From NCBI RefSeq assembly GCF_009883795.1, contig NZ_CP033868.1:1-64000 (forward strand): a stretch of 64,000 bases of DNA, read 5' to 3'. Numbering within the stretch: the stretch's first letter is position 1; every line of letters starts with the position of its first letter. The stretch is from Coxiella endosymbiont of Amblyomma sculptum (GTDB lineage Bacteria > Pseudomonadota > Gammaproteobacteria > Coxiellales > Coxiellaceae). Both the position numbers and the translations under genes were made by a program. The notes under the pieces were generated by a model. It saw nothing but the letters and a program-made list of their open reading frames with translations, was not told the origin of the DNA and searched no databases. This document shows positions 32,533 through 42,557 of this stretch, piece by piece.

Positions 32533-33508
32533 TCTGGGAAATGTTTGTAGAAAACATAGTTCGTACAATCAATTTCTCTTCCAAAAAATCTATAAAAGAA
32601 TCCATAATGTTAATGTCGAATTGAGATTCCAGTTCACGCACTCCGGTAGGACTGGTAACGTTAATTTCCGTCAAATAATTCCCAATCACATCAAGACCAA
32701 CAAACCAAAGCCCCGCTTGACTTAAAGTAGGGCCTACTTGTTGACAAATCCATCGATCCCTATCGGTTAATTCCCGTCCCTCTCCTCTAGCTCTTGCTGC
32801 CAAATTTCCACGAAAATCATCTTTTGCGGGGATACGTGCCAAAACATAAGGGACAGGTTTACCGTCAATTAAAATAATTCTTTTGTCCCCGCCTTCTTTA
32901 ATAGAAGGAATAAATTGTTGAGCCATAACAAGACGTTTTCCATTATTTGTCATGTTATCAATGATAACGATAGTATTTGGATCCTGCGTGGTTATTCGAA
33001 AAATCGACTGTCCCGACATAGACCCAAGCGGCTTTATGACAATTTTTTTGTGTTCTTGGAGAAATGTTTGTAATAAATTTTTTTGAGATGTAACCAACGT
33101 TCTTGGTATACATTGAGGAAACCAACTTGCAAACAATTTTTCATTGGCGTTACGTAAACTTTTTGGTTTATTTACCACCAATAGCCCTTTTTTTTCAGCT
33201 ATTTCCAATAGATAAGTTAAGTAAATATAAGACATATTGAATGGTGGATTTTTTCGCATAAGAAAAATATCGAGATCATTCAAGGATTGAATACGCAAAT
33301 CACTCAATTCAAACCAAGAAGAAGCATTGTCTTTCACCCAAAGACGTTGCATAAAAGCAAATACTGTTCCATTCTGCAAAAAAATACCAGACGACTGCAT
33401 ATAATAGAGCTCGTAGTTTCTCGTTTGAAACGCCAATAACATTGCAAAGCTTGTGTCTTTATAGATACAAATATCAGAAATGGGATCCATAAGAATACCA
33501 ACTTTCAT
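32525..33508 (-). CDS. gshB: Glutathione synthetase
   Basis: ATP-grasp ligase adding glycine to gamma-glutamylcysteine. Starts MKVGILMDPISDI, then DLDIFLMRKNPPF, NKPKSLRNANEKLF, the ATP-binding IVIKPLGSMSGQSIFR and the C-terminal ARIPAKDDFRGNLAARARGE and LTEINVTSPTGVRELE. With 327 residues it matches the family. It begins 6 bases after gshA ends, so both steps of glutathione synthesis sit in one operon. Confidence 0.97.
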   Translation of the reverse strand: MKVGILMDPISDICIYKDTSFAMLLAFQTRNYELYYMQSSGIFLQNGTVFAFMQRLWVKDNASSWFELSDLRIQSLNDLDIFLMRKNPPFNMSYIYLTYLLEIAEKKGLLVVNKPKSLRNANEKLFASWFPQCIPRTLVTSQKNLLQTFLQEHKKIVIKPLGSMSGQSIFRITTQDPNTIVIIDNMTNNGKRLVMAQQFIPSIKEGGDKRIILIDGKPVPYVLARIPAKDDFRGNLAARARGEGRELTDRDRWICQQVGPTLSQAGLWFVGLDVIGNYLTEINVTSPTGVRELESQFDINIMDSFIDFLEEKLIVRTMFSTNISQND

Positions 33509-33514
33509 TGCGAT

Positions 33515-34771
33515 TTACTCTACTTTATTAAATTTGCGATTCGCTTCACGAGCCGCCGCTAATGCAGCCAATCGCGCAATTACATTATAAACGTAAAAGT
33601 GATTCGTGCTGCAAGAAGCTGTACAAAATTTCATAGGGATAAAACGCATCCCCGGAGTGTTCAAATTTTCATTAGTTCCCCGATTTTCGTGAATACGGTA
33701 AAAACCTCCTATTACATGACGACCAAACAAATAAACAACAGGTTCAGCTACTGAGTTTTTCTCTCCCGCTGTTTCAAAAGAATAAACGCCTTCCTGGACA
33801 ATCGCTTTAGTGATAGGGACCCCACCTTTTGAAGCAGACATTTGGGTTCGTTGTTTGCGGTTTAGATGGTATAAAATCTTAGGATTTTGAATCATCATTA
33901 CTCCTATTCCATAAGTACCGGAATCCGCTTTAACGACTAGAAATGGATTTTCAGTAATGTTGTATTGAACGTATTTTTCTTTAACGGATTGCAGCACACT
34001 TTCAGATCGACTGACAAGACACTCCGCACCTTCCTTTTTAAGGAAATTTATTTCAGAACATTGATCAAAAAGAACACTGATTAGCCACGGATCGATATTT
34101 ATAAGAGATGCGAATTGTTCAGAAACAGTCTTATAAATTTTGGAGTGCTTTGATTTTAATCGAGTCGCCCAACCGAGACATGGGGTAGGTATGATTTTCT
34201 GATTGAGATTTTGGAAAATATCAGGAACATGACCAGACAAATCGTTATTCAGAATGATGCAGCGCGGAAAAAAATCTCGTACTCCCATCCGATCTCCTTT
34301 TCGTTCTAGAGGTTCAATTCGAAGTCTGCGTCCTGAAGGCAGATCCATTTGAATTGTTTTCAATGAAAAAGTACCGACACGTATTTCAAATTTTGCATTC
34401 CTTAAAATTTCTAGAAACACCGCTAAACTTTCAAAATAATAGATATTTCGGGAATGGTTTTCTGGAATGATAAGAAAATCTGCAGTTCCGGGGCAAATCT
34501 CCGCTATAGTATTTTGTATAGCTTTAGTATAGAAAGACATATAGCTTGGATGTAAATTGTTAAATCCAGAAGGAAACAGATTAGTATCCACAGGTGCCAA
34601 TTTAAATCCTGAATTTCGTATGTCTATGGATGTATACAAGAGAGGCGGAGTTTGCAGCCATTGTCTATAAAACCACTTCTCAATATCGATTTTTCGGTTA
34701 AGAAAACATTCTTTTATAATCTTCAAAGAAGAGAAAGATTTTGATGATGCGGTTCTTAAGTTGAGAGACAT
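33515..34771 (-). CDS. gshA: Glutamate-cysteine ligase, proteobacterial non-enterobacterial type
   Basis: First step of glutathione synthesis. The 418-residue protein does not resemble the E. coli GshA but shows the features of the family first described in Acidithiobacillus (TIGR02049 type): FLIIPENHSRN, LGWATRLKSKHSKIY, and VVKADSGTYGIGVM, an ATP-grasp-like phosphate-binding segment. Its position just before gshB supports the call. No clear ribosome-binding site precedes the ATG at 34771. Confidence 0.88.
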   Translation of the reverse strand: MSLNLRTASSKSFSSLKIIKECFLNRKIDIEKWFYRQWLQTPPLLYTSIDIRNSGFKLAPVDTNLFPSGFNNLHPSYMSFYTKAIQNTIAEICPGTADFLIIPENHSRNIYYFESLAVFLEILRNAKFEIRVGTFSLKTIQMDLPSGRRLRIEPLERKGDRMGVRDFFPRCIILNNDLSGHVPDIFQNLNQKIIPTPCLGWATRLKSKHSKIYKTVSEQFASLINIDPWLISVLFDQCSEINFLKKEGAECLVSRSESVLQSVKEKYVQYNITENPFLVVKADSGTYGIGVMMIQNPKILYHLNRKQRTQMSASKGGVPITKAIVQEGVYSFETAGEKNSVAEPVVYLFGRHVIGGFYRIHENRGTNENLNTPGMRFIPMKFCTASCSTNHFYVYNVIARLAALAAAREANRKFNKVE

Positions 34772-35200
34772 GAGCTGTTTCTGTTATGATGTTTTGATTT
34801 GCTTTACGGCAGAAGAGGGGGTACGCCATCAAAAATCTAAAAAAAATTCAGGCTTGCAATCCCAACAAACTTTGTGCATTGATTTTCCTCGTTAGAATTT
34901 ATTGATTATGGCCGGTGAAATATTTTTCAGTTTAACACAGAGTTTTGATTAAGTGATAGACACAAACGTTCGGTTTTATTAGGATGATAGTATGGGGACT
35001 CTAATTTCATTGGGTTTTTCTATTGAAAGTATCTTTATTCTAAGGCATTTTTTCGCATAGAGGATGCATGAGATTTACTTTTTGGTGAATCGACATCTTT
35101 CTGGTAAATCTGGGGCGTGACGGTGAAACAAAAACGAGTTTGTTCGGTCTTAACAATGCATTCGCAGATGCATCCGAAAAAAATTTAGGAGAAACGGGTC
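34772..35200. other. Gene-free region between gshA and rpe
   Basis: About 430 bases between divergent genes with no recognisable ORF. Close to rpe there is a small inverted repeat ATGCAT-TCGCAG-ATGCAT (35156-35173), followed by the AGGAGA ribosome-binding site of rpe. Nothing else stands out. Confidence 0.6.
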
Positions 35201-35863
35201 GTGGTTTTGCGAAAAATCATTTCTATGTCAATTTTGTCAGCTGATTTTAGCCGTTTGGGTGAGGAAGTGAAAAAAGCAGTGGAAGCTGGTACTGATTATA
35301 TTCATTTTGATGTCATGGACCATCATTTTGTACCAAATTTAAGTTTTGGTCCTTTAGTGTGCGAATCGTTGCGAAAATTCGGAATTGTTGCTCCTATCGA
35401 TGTTCATCTAATGGTAGAAAATCCAGATGAACTTATAAGAGCGTTTGCGAATGCCGGAGCCAATTTGATTACTTTCCATCCAGAAACGGTGAGAAATGTA
35501 GAAAAGACTTTGGAATTAATTGGTCAGTTTGGAATGAAAACAGGACTTGCTTTTAATCCGGAAAGATCGGTTTCTTTACAGCCCGCTGTTCTAGAGAAAG
35601 TTGATTTAATTCTATTGATGTCTGTTAACCCTGGTTTTTCAGGTCAGTCTTTTATATCAAGCAGTGTGCAAAAAATTATATCTACAAAGAGACTGTTGAG
35701 AAAAGCAAAAAGTAAAGCGATGCTTGGCGTTGACGGCGGAATCAGAGCAAACAATATTGCAGAGGTGTCTCAGGCCGGAGTCAATTTTTTTGTAGTAGGT
35801 TCTGGATTGTTTCACACTTTGAACTACCGAAAAGAAATTCGAACTATCCGACAACTCATTTGA
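35201..35863 (+). CDS. rpe: Ribulose-phosphate 3-epimerase
   Basis: Interconverts ribulose- and xylulose-5-phosphate. TIM-barrel protein with SILSADFSRLGEE, the metal-ligand motif HFDVMDHHFVPNLSFGP, APIDVHLMVENP, MSVNPGFSGQSF and the catalytic VDGGI. 220 residues. The residues before SILSADF are SM rather than the usual AP. GTG start at 35201 preceded by TAGGAGA. Confidence 0.97.
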   Translation: MVLRKIISMSILSADFSRLGEEVKKAVEAGTDYIHFDVMDHHFVPNLSFGPLVCESLRKFGIVAPIDVHLMVENPDELIRAFANAGANLITFHPETVRNVEKTLELIGQFGMKTGLAFNPERSVSLQPAVLEKVDLILLMSVNPGFSGQSFISSSVQKIISTKRLLRKAKSKAMLGVDGGIRANNIAEVSQAGVNFFVVGSGLFHTLNYRKEIRTIRQLI

Positions 35864-35932
35864 GTCTTTTTATTATTCATTGAATTGTAAGTAAAATCTA
35901 TCTCGAAATCTCCTGAATTGTTAAAAGCAATT

Positions 35933-36925
35933 CTAAATAATTGCAGGAATAAGAACTTTTGCTGGGGCCGATGCAATTTCTTTTACTAATTTAGGAACAA
36001 GATAGCCCGGAAGTCGGTTTGTCACTTCTGTTATCAGATTCTGTATCTGTTTTTCTCTGACTTCAAAATGCGCGGAGCCACGTACTTGATCAAGAACATG
36101 TAAATAATAAGGTAGAACACCAACTTCAAACAAATTTTCACTCAAACGAATTAAGATTTCTGCTTTATCATTGACATCTTTCAACAGAACGGATTGATTA
36201 AGTAGAACCGCCTTTGTTTTCCGTAAGGAAGAAAACGCTTTGGCGACAGATTGATCAATTTCGTTTGGATGATTACAATGAAAAACAACTATAGGCAATA
36301 AACGTGTGTGATTCAACAATCTGATAAATTCATCTGTGATTCTTTCTGGAATGACGATCGGTAATCGTGTGTGAATTCGTAGGCGTTTAAGATTTGGTAT
36401 TTTCTCAAGAGAGAAAATGAATTTGGCAAGTATTTTGTCCTTTATCATTAAAGGATCTCCACCGCTTAAGATTACCTCAGTGATAGATGTATTCGACTTT
36501 AAATAATGGAAAACTCGATTCCACCCCAATTTTCTTGGGGCGTTTTTCTTGTACGGAAAATATTGACGAAAGCAATATCGGCAATGGACCGCACACGAAC
36601 CGCTTAATATAAGCAACACCCGCCCGTGATATTTGTGTAGGAGCCCGGGCATGCGATTTGATTGGTTTTCTTCAAGAGGGTCCATCCGATAACCCGAATA
36701 ATCAGAAAGCTCTCTTTTTTTGGGCAATACTTGTAATAGCAGAGGATCTTGTGGATTTCCTTTTTCCATGCGATCGACAAATGTTCTGGGAACCAGGAGA
36801 GGAAATCGGTCTGCAATTGTCTTCGGGATTTTTTGCAGAAATATTTCTGGATCAAGCGCTAATTCTTGATACAATTCATTAATATTGGTAATAGCTTTTT
36901 TCAAGAAAAATTGCCAATCACACAT
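35933..36925 (-). CDS. epmB: EF-P (R)-beta-lysine 2,3-aminomutase EpmB
   Basis: Radical-SAM, PLP-dependent enzyme converting alpha-lysine to (R)-beta-lysine for modification of EF-P. The radical-SAM triad CAVHCRYCF is near residue 114, followed by EVILSGGDPLM, LRIHTRLPIVIPERI, LLNQSVLLKDVND and the PLP-lysine region GYLVPKLVKEI. 330 residues. The partner genes efp and epmA are together at 59.4 kb. In enterobacteria epmB is divergent from efp; here it is more than 20 kb away. Confidence 0.96.
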   Translation of the reverse strand: MCDWQFFLKKAITNINELYQELALDPEIFLQKIPKTIADRFPLLVPRTFVDRMEKGNPQDPLLLQVLPKKRELSDYSGYRMDPLEENQSNRMPGLLHKYHGRVLLILSGSCAVHCRYCFRQYFPYKKNAPRKLGWNRVFHYLKSNTSITEVILSGGDPLMIKDKILAKFIFSLEKIPNLKRLRIHTRLPIVIPERITDEFIRLLNHTRLLPIVVFHCNHPNEIDQSVAKAFSSLRKTKAVLLNQSVLLKDVNDKAEILIRLSENLFEVGVLPYYLHVLDQVRGSAHFEVREKQIQNLITEVTNRLPGYLVPKLVKEIASAPAKVLIPAII

Positions 36926-38473
36926 AAATTTTATCCGAAAAAATTCTATTCTCCTCAGACTCTAAGAGAAAAATATCTTTGAAGAATTTCGTAGTCAACT
37001 TTACCTTATCGTAGATGTAAAATTTACAAGAAAAAATTCCTTTCGGTGTAGAACGAAGAATGAAAATAAAATAACAGAACACATCTCAGATCTACAAAAA
37101 AATCTTATTCGTCAATCCATTGATAGGTTTCAGAAAACCAAGAAGAGGAGTGAAACCGAAATCTTGTTTTGCAATTGTTTACAGGATTATTTTCCATTCG
37201 AAATATTTTTCTTTTTCGTATTCAACTGTTAAAAAGTTTTTTGAAGACAACAAAAGAACAATTGTAATTTTATATTTACCGATTTTAAGCTGCTTTGTTC
37301 AGATCTTTCTTAAGAATGCAACACACCGCAATCCAAGAACAACAATCTAACAATATTGCACTAAAACTCCACAACAACGTATCTTGTGTATGCTTAAATA
37401 TTGTAAGCTAAGCATTGATAAGTATAAATTAAAGTACAAAAACTAAACGGTATTTCAAAACATAAAAATACAGACTATATTTCTTACCTACTTCACGGAC
37501 ATACCATTTTTGTCGTTGAAACACACAGAAAATCCAAACAAAACAAACAGAAGAGGGAATAGTGAGTATCTCTCCCCAAATCAATGGTTTCATAGGTCGT
37601 ATTATCCATCCTATATAACAATGCCAGATCTAAAAATAGGATTTTCGAAAGACTTTTCAAAAAAATCGAAGAACGGTTATATTCGTTCTTTGCACAATAT
37701 GAAGAGTATTTAGGACTATCTATATTCATTACTATCTATCTGTAAATCTATTCGTTGATTTCTGATTTTCTTGGTTTTTTTTGAGAAACCGTATCGCTAT
37801 TTCGTACTGTCTGGTCAATGATGAGAGCGATATCTACCATATCTGCTCAGACTGGACAATTGTCTTCTAATAAACGAGAAGCAATAGATCATGATCACAA
37901 CTTTACCAAAAAACACTGCTCTTGATAAGTGAAGAAGTTATATTGGTCTATTGATTGCTTTTGGTGTTGGTAAAATTTAGCAGTTTTCCGGAATTAGTTA
38001 CCCTAAAAGACTATACGAAATTTTTATTCATCTCTGTATCTGTTCAAGTATCAAGTGTATAGTCTCCCTCATTCAAAGAATGAGACAAAATCACGCACTC
38101 GTATCTAGATTGGATCTCCTCTCAGAGGAGCTTTTCGAATCATTTTAAATTGGATCTTTGGCGAAAGACTCATAGCAAGTAATTTTCTCCGGTACAAAAA
38201 ACCACAACAAGGAAACTATGTAGGTAAAAACATTATTATCTTCACGATTCTGAGACTCGTATCAATACACTTGAGAATGATTCTTGTCCTACAAGAAGAT
38301 TTTCAGAAAATTTTTAGAATTTAGATAATCTTTTTTTAGTTCGAGAAGCATGTACGAATGTGGTAATTTATCGATAGGTACAAATACAAAGTGTGCGCCT
38401 GTCTGAAATAATTCGAATAACAAAAATCTTATCTTGTTGAGTATCCTGTTTTCCTTACAAAAAGAGAGTCACG
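36926..38473. other. 1.5-kb gene desert
   Basis: The longest gene-free stretch. Only short open frames (76 residues at most, 37120-37350 plus) occur, none resembling a protein I know. Small hairpins are present: CTCATTC-AAA-GAATGAG (38068-38084) and CTCCTCT-C-AGAGGAG (38116-38130, followed by CTTTT). ATTGGATCT occurs twice within 40 bases near 38110-38155. Probably eroded genes. Confidence 0.7.
38116..38135 (+). terminator. Weak terminator-like hairpin in the gene desert
   Basis: A 7-bp perfect stem CTCCTCT/AGAGGAG with a single central base, followed by CTTTT. No intact plus-strand gene ends here, so it may be a relic or a chance palindrome. Confidence 0.25.
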
Positions 38474-39772
38474 TCAAGGATTTTCTAGACTCAGAATACC
38501 CGAATTGTAATCATAAGCAAAAATTTCTGCGTACCGGCCCCAATCGATGACAGTAGTTAAAACTTCATCTGCTGTTTGTTCAGCAAGATAGTTCCCAAGA
38601 TCGTCTAAAAAATACTCTTCGGAGATTTCGTGATTTGGATGTCTGTTTAATTCTTTACGAATCTGATTTGCTAAGGGAATATACGCGATTAAATGGCCCG
38701 CAAATATTTTTTTTCGTTCTAAAATGTTGGCTTCCACCAACCGATGTCCTGCCTTTGTTAAAACGACGTCGCCTCCGGAAAGGTAAACAAAATGCAGTAT
38801 TTCGAGCGCTTCCACAATAGGGAACAGTTCATCGATTTCGTAATGCAATTCCTCTGTTAACGTAGGAAAATCTGCTTTTTTCTGTTCATAAGAAGTCAGA
38901 GTTTCTATAAATCCCATCATCTCAGAAATAGGTACTTGCGGCAACCGATAGCCGATATCGATAGTCTTAAATTTGATTTCTTCCAAAACCGTTTCTGCTG
39001 CTAGAGGTGTCATTAGTTTGTAAATGTTGTCAACGATTTGATGAAATTTTGGGTCCCGATCATTTCTTGGATGCGGTAAATCCACTTTCACTTCTGCACG
39101 AATAATTCCTGGATTAATCGAAAACACCAGAATACGATCTGCTAAAAATGCAGCTTCTTCAATGTTGTGGGTTACAATAATTACATTGCTGATGTTGGTT
39201 TTTCCAGAACGCCAGATGTCGATTAAATCACTTCGCAGATTTTCAGCTGTTAGAACATCTAACGCTGAGAATGGTTCATCCATTAGTAATACTTCTGGAT
39301 CTACAACCAGCGCTCGTGCTAACCCAACTCGTTGAGACATACCTCCAGACAATTCTTTCGGATACGCTGATTCAAAACCGTCAAGTCCTACAATATCGAT
39401 AGCTTTAAGAGCACGAGATCGACGTTCTTCGCGAGGTATACCTCTTGCTTCTAGGCCCAATTCAACATTTTCCAGTACAGTAAGCCATGGCATTAACGCG
39501 AAATGTTGAAACACCATACTCAATCCAGGTACAGGCATAAGAATAGGTTTGTTGTGATAAAGAACCACTCCTGATGAAGGCTTAACCAATCCCGCAATGA
39601 TTCGTAATAGGGTAGATTTTCCGGATCCAGATTTTCCCAGAATTGTAATAATTTCTCCTTCATTTAAATTAAAGTTTATACGGTCTAATACTAATAAATC
39701 TTGTAATCCTTTTCTTTTAAAGAATTTACTTATGTTCTCAACTCTAATGATGGAACGATTATTTTTTTTCAC
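38474..39772 (-). CDS. NitT/TauT-type ABC transporter ATP-binding protein with AAA-associated C-terminal domain
   Basis: ATPase of a nitrate/sulfonate/taurine-class importer. Walker A GKSGSGKSTLL (about residue 43), Q-loop MVFQHFALMPWL, signature LSGGMSQRVGLARAL and Walker B LLMDEPFSALD are intact. After residue about 260 comes a second domain matching the AAA-associated C-terminal family (DVVLTKAGHRLVEANILERKKIF), of unknown but presumably regulatory function. 432 residues, GTG start. It follows the permease by 19 bases; no substrate-binding protein gene is nearby, so the substrate cannot be named. Confidence 0.92.
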   Translation of the reverse strand: MKKNNRSIIRVENISKFFKRKGLQDLLVLDRINFNLNEGEIITILGKSGSGKSTLLRIIAGLVKPSSGVVLYHNKPILMPVPGLSMVFQHFALMPWLTVLENVELGLEARGIPREERRSRALKAIDIVGLDGFESAYPKELSGGMSQRVGLARALVVDPEVLLMDEPFSALDVLTAENLRSDLIDIWRSGKTNISNVIIVTHNIEEAAFLADRILVFSINPGIIRAEVKVDLPHPRNDRDPKFHQIVDNIYKLMTPLAAETVLEEIKFKTIDIGYRLPQVPISEMMGFIETLTSYEQKKADFPTLTEELHYEIDELFPIVEALEILHFVYLSGGDVVLTKAGHRLVEANILERKKIFAGHLIAYIPLANQIRKELNRHPNHEISEEYFLDDLGNYLAEQTADEVLTTVIDWGRYAEIFAYDYNSGILSLENP

Positions 39773-39791
39773 ACTATTCTTCTTAATTTTT

Positions 39792-41537
39792 CTATTTGAT
39801 TTGAAAACGTTCTTCTGCTAACCGGTACAAAGGTCTCCATAATCCATAATTAAAGACCAATACATACAAAGACATCACCATAATCGCTAAAGTAAGTCTA
39901 GGAAAATCACCTTGTTGAGAGATTGATACAATGTAAGCGCCCAATCCAGTCGCGTGTAGGCATTTTCCTCCCCAATTTACTGATTCTGCAATAATGCTCG
40001 TATTCCAAGAACTACCGGCTGTTGTAATAGCTCCTGTAATATAATGAGGAAATATCCCCGGCAATATAAACCGCTTCCACCAGATCCACCCTTTTACGTT
40101 TAGTATATCGACAGCGTGGTGTAAATTTTTGGGTAACGCCATTGTTCCAGCAATCACATTGAACAAAATGTACCATTGCGCACCCAAAATCATCAGTGGT
40201 GAAGTCCAAATATTTACGTTTAAAGAAAATCGAATAATGAGAATTACTACTATAGGGAATAGTAAATTTGCAGGAAAAGCCGCTAAAAATTGTATAATGG
40301 GTTGCACTACTTGCGATATATTTGGTCGCAATCCGATCCAGACACCAATAGGTACCCAAATAAACGAACTGAGAATAAGCAAAATGGTAACGCGTAACCC
40401 GGTGATAAAACCTAGATACAAAACGTGAAATACTTCAGTCCAGTCGGCTTCGGAAAGAATAAAACGCATCAGTAGATAAAAAGAAGTCATAAATGCTAAA
40501 ATCACAAGAGTATTTCCGATTATGTTGAAAAAACGCCGTAATAGATGATGGTACTTAACAGATTTTCTTAAAGAAGGATGACCAAAAATTCGGCAATTAA
40601 TAATAGTGTTTCCTAACAAAGAGCAATATGTACCAACAAAACGCAGAAACCTTGTACGATGAAATAAATTCAATATCCATGACTGCGCTTCGTTCTCTCC
40701 TACATCCACTTCTGCGTTAAATTTCTCCGCCCAAGCAACAAGTGGACGAAACAACAATTGATCATATAAAGCAATCACAACGATCATTGTAACAATTACA
40801 TAAATTACAGCCATTTTATCTGCGCACTTAATGGCTAGACTAATATAGGAACCAATACCTTGTAACATGATGTCGTGTCCAGCTACAGTAATCGCCTCTG
40901 AGGCTACCAAAAAAATCCAGCTCCCTGACATAGAGATCATAATGTTCCATAACAAGCTCGGAATCGCAAAAGGAACTTCTACTCGCCAAAATCGTTGCCA
41001 TGCGGATAGTTGCAACATCACAGCAACTTCTTGTAAATCATTCGGTATGGTTCTGAGACTTTGGTAAAAGCTTAGCGCTATATTCCATACTTGCGCTGTA
41101 AAAATAGCAAATAACGCAGCGCACTCGGGACCTAAAAAACTTCCATGAAAAAGGGCAACAAAAGCAGCTATTGTAATTGTCAAAAAACCCAGAACCGGAA
41201 CAGATTGCAAAATATCGATCAGTGGAATAATAATTCGTTCAGCGCAACGACTTTTGGCGGCCCAAGTTCCAAAAATAAATGTGAATAGCAACGAAAAAAT
41301 CATTGCAATCAACATACGCAATACAGTTCTTAGTGCATAATAGGGCAACATGACAGGATCTAGTGAAATATGAGAAGACTGTTGTCCTACATCGAATTTT
41401 GTCATCATCATATTAGCGCTGTATCCTAATAAAATAAGAATAGCTGCAACCAACAGGAATGCGACTATGTCCCAACAATTTGGAGTCGGACATGAAATAA
41501 TTTCACTTTTTATGTATGTTCTTTTTAGAAACGACAA
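39792..41537 (-). CDS. ABC transporter permease, two fused membrane domains
   Basis: 581-residue inner-membrane protein with two binding-protein-dependent transport domains in one chain. The first (about 75-290) has the EAA-like loop DLQEVAVMLQLSAWQRFWRVEVPFAIP; the second (about 345-575) has HHAVDILNVKGWIWWKRFILPGIFP. The fusion replaces a permease dimer. Start is TTG at 41537 with a TAGGAG site 8 bases upstream. Partner ATPase follows. Confidence 0.92.
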   Translation of the reverse strand: MSFLKRTYIKSEIISCPTPNCWDIVAFLLVAAILILLGYSANMMMTKFDVGQQSSHISLDPVMLPYYALRTVLRMLIAMIFSLLFTFIFGTWAAKSRCAERIIIPLIDILQSVPVLGFLTITIAAFVALFHGSFLGPECAALFAIFTAQVWNIALSFYQSLRTIPNDLQEVAVMLQLSAWQRFWRVEVPFAIPSLLWNIMISMSGSWIFLVASEAITVAGHDIMLQGIGSYISLAIKCADKMAVIYVIVTMIVVIALYDQLLFRPLVAWAEKFNAEVDVGENEAQSWILNLFHRTRFLRFVGTYCSLLGNTIINCRIFGHPSLRKSVKYHHLLRRFFNIIGNTLVILAFMTSFYLLMRFILSEADWTEVFHVLYLGFITGLRVTILLILSSFIWVPIGVWIGLRPNISQVVQPIIQFLAAFPANLLFPIVVILIIRFSLNVNIWTSPLMILGAQWYILFNVIAGTMALPKNLHHAVDILNVKGWIWWKRFILPGIFPHYITGAITTAGSSWNTSIIAESVNWGGKCLHATGLGAYIVSISQQGDFPRLTLAIMVMSLYVLVFNYGLWRPLYRLAEERFQIK

Positions 41538-41655
41538 ATGTTAATCTCCTACCACTCGTATTATAAAACAAATTCAATAATGTTAACTAAAATTAAGGAA
41601 TTTCGGGAATTCAATATCCCTAAATCCGAATTCTTTTAAGATTTTGGAATTGAAA

Positions 41656-41714
41656 AGGAAAGGAAAGAAAGTGAGAAGTAAGGAAAGGAAAGAAAGTGAG
41701 AAGTAAGGAAAGGA
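41656..41714. repeat. Purine-rich 25-bp tandem repeat, 2.4 copies
   Basis: Two perfect 25-bp copies (41656-41680 and 41681-41705; begins AGGAAAGGAAAG and ends GTGAGAAGTA) plus 9 bases of a third. All-purine except for two T residues per unit. It lies between engB and the ABC permease gene, with no coding frame. Confidence 0.95.
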
Positions 41715-41748
41715 TTATATAGTACACGGATGTGTAACAATGACTGTC

Positions 41749-42387
41749 TTAGACACAGCTCTTTTTTTTTGTATTGGATTTCTTGATATACCAATTGTTT
41801 AGGAGCATCTTGACTTCATCCAAACCGGTTCGATCGTGAGAAGAAAATAATTGAACAGATATTTCATCGCTATACGCAATCAGACGAGATTGTACTGTGC
41901 TAAAAACTCTGTTTGCTACACTTTGGCCAAGCTTGTCTGATTTTGTAAGCAGTATATGGAGTGGAACGCTATACTTCATCGCTCCTTCGATCACATCTTC
42001 GTCTGCTTCTTTTAAAGGATGCCGTATATCCATAACCACCACTAGACCTCTTAAAGAACTTCGTCTTTTTAAGTAACTATTAACCAATTTTTCCCATCGT
42101 TCTTGGATCATACGAGGTACTTTAGCATAACCATATCCTGGAAGATCTACTAAACATTGCTTCTCATTTAGAGAAAAGAAATTAATCATTTGAGTACGAC
42201 CGGGTGTTTTGCTGATACGCGCCAAACCCTTAATACCAGTAATTACATTTAAAGCGCTGGATTTGCCAGCGTTAGATCTTCCAATGAAAGCAATCTCAAC
42301 TCCTGTATCCGGTGGCAGATCACTAAACTCAGCCGCACTGGTCAAGTACTTTGCCTCTTGATAGACAGGGAGTATAAATTTGGCCAT
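41749..42387 (-). CDS. engB: Ribosome biogenesis GTP-binding protein EngB/YsxC
   Basis: TRAFAC-class GTPase for large-subunit assembly. Motifs: Walker [10 protein letters not shown], switch region [24 protein letters not shown] and the specificity motif TKSDKLGQS. 212 residues, standard. The C-terminus ends in a lysine-rich tail. It lies downstream of the glycolytic cluster on the same strand, 170 bases after fba. Confidence 0.97.
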   Translation of the reverse strand: MAKFILPVYQEAKYLTSAAEFSDLPPDTGVEIAFIGRSNAGKSSALNVITGIKGLARISKTPGRTQMINFFSLNEKQCLVDLPGYGYAKVPRMIQERWEKLVNSYLKRRSSLRGLVVVMDIRHPLKEADEDVIEGAMKYSVPLHILLTKSDKLGQSVANRVFSTVQSRLIAYSDEISVQLFSSHDRTGLDEVKMLLNNWYIKKSNTKKKSCV

Positions 42388-42557
42388 AAGTTCAAATATC
42401 TATAATAAAGGGGGCGAAGTATACCACCGTTTGGTACAGAAAGTGAAATCTTACTAAGAAAATATGATTTACTAAGTACATTTGATCGATATCTTCTACT
42501 TCTTTTTTCAGAATATTTTTTGGAGGAAGATTGCAGTTGATTGTCAAAATAAAGAAA

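Noticed and set aside
37120-37350. 76-residue plus-strand frame in the gene desert
   Set aside because: No ribosome-binding site, no motif, and a composition like random AT-rich sequence; not reported as a gene.
38100-38160. Possible tRNA around the TTCGAATC near 38134
   Set aside because: The T-loop-like word is not flanked by complementary stems and no acceptor or anticodon stem can be drawn.
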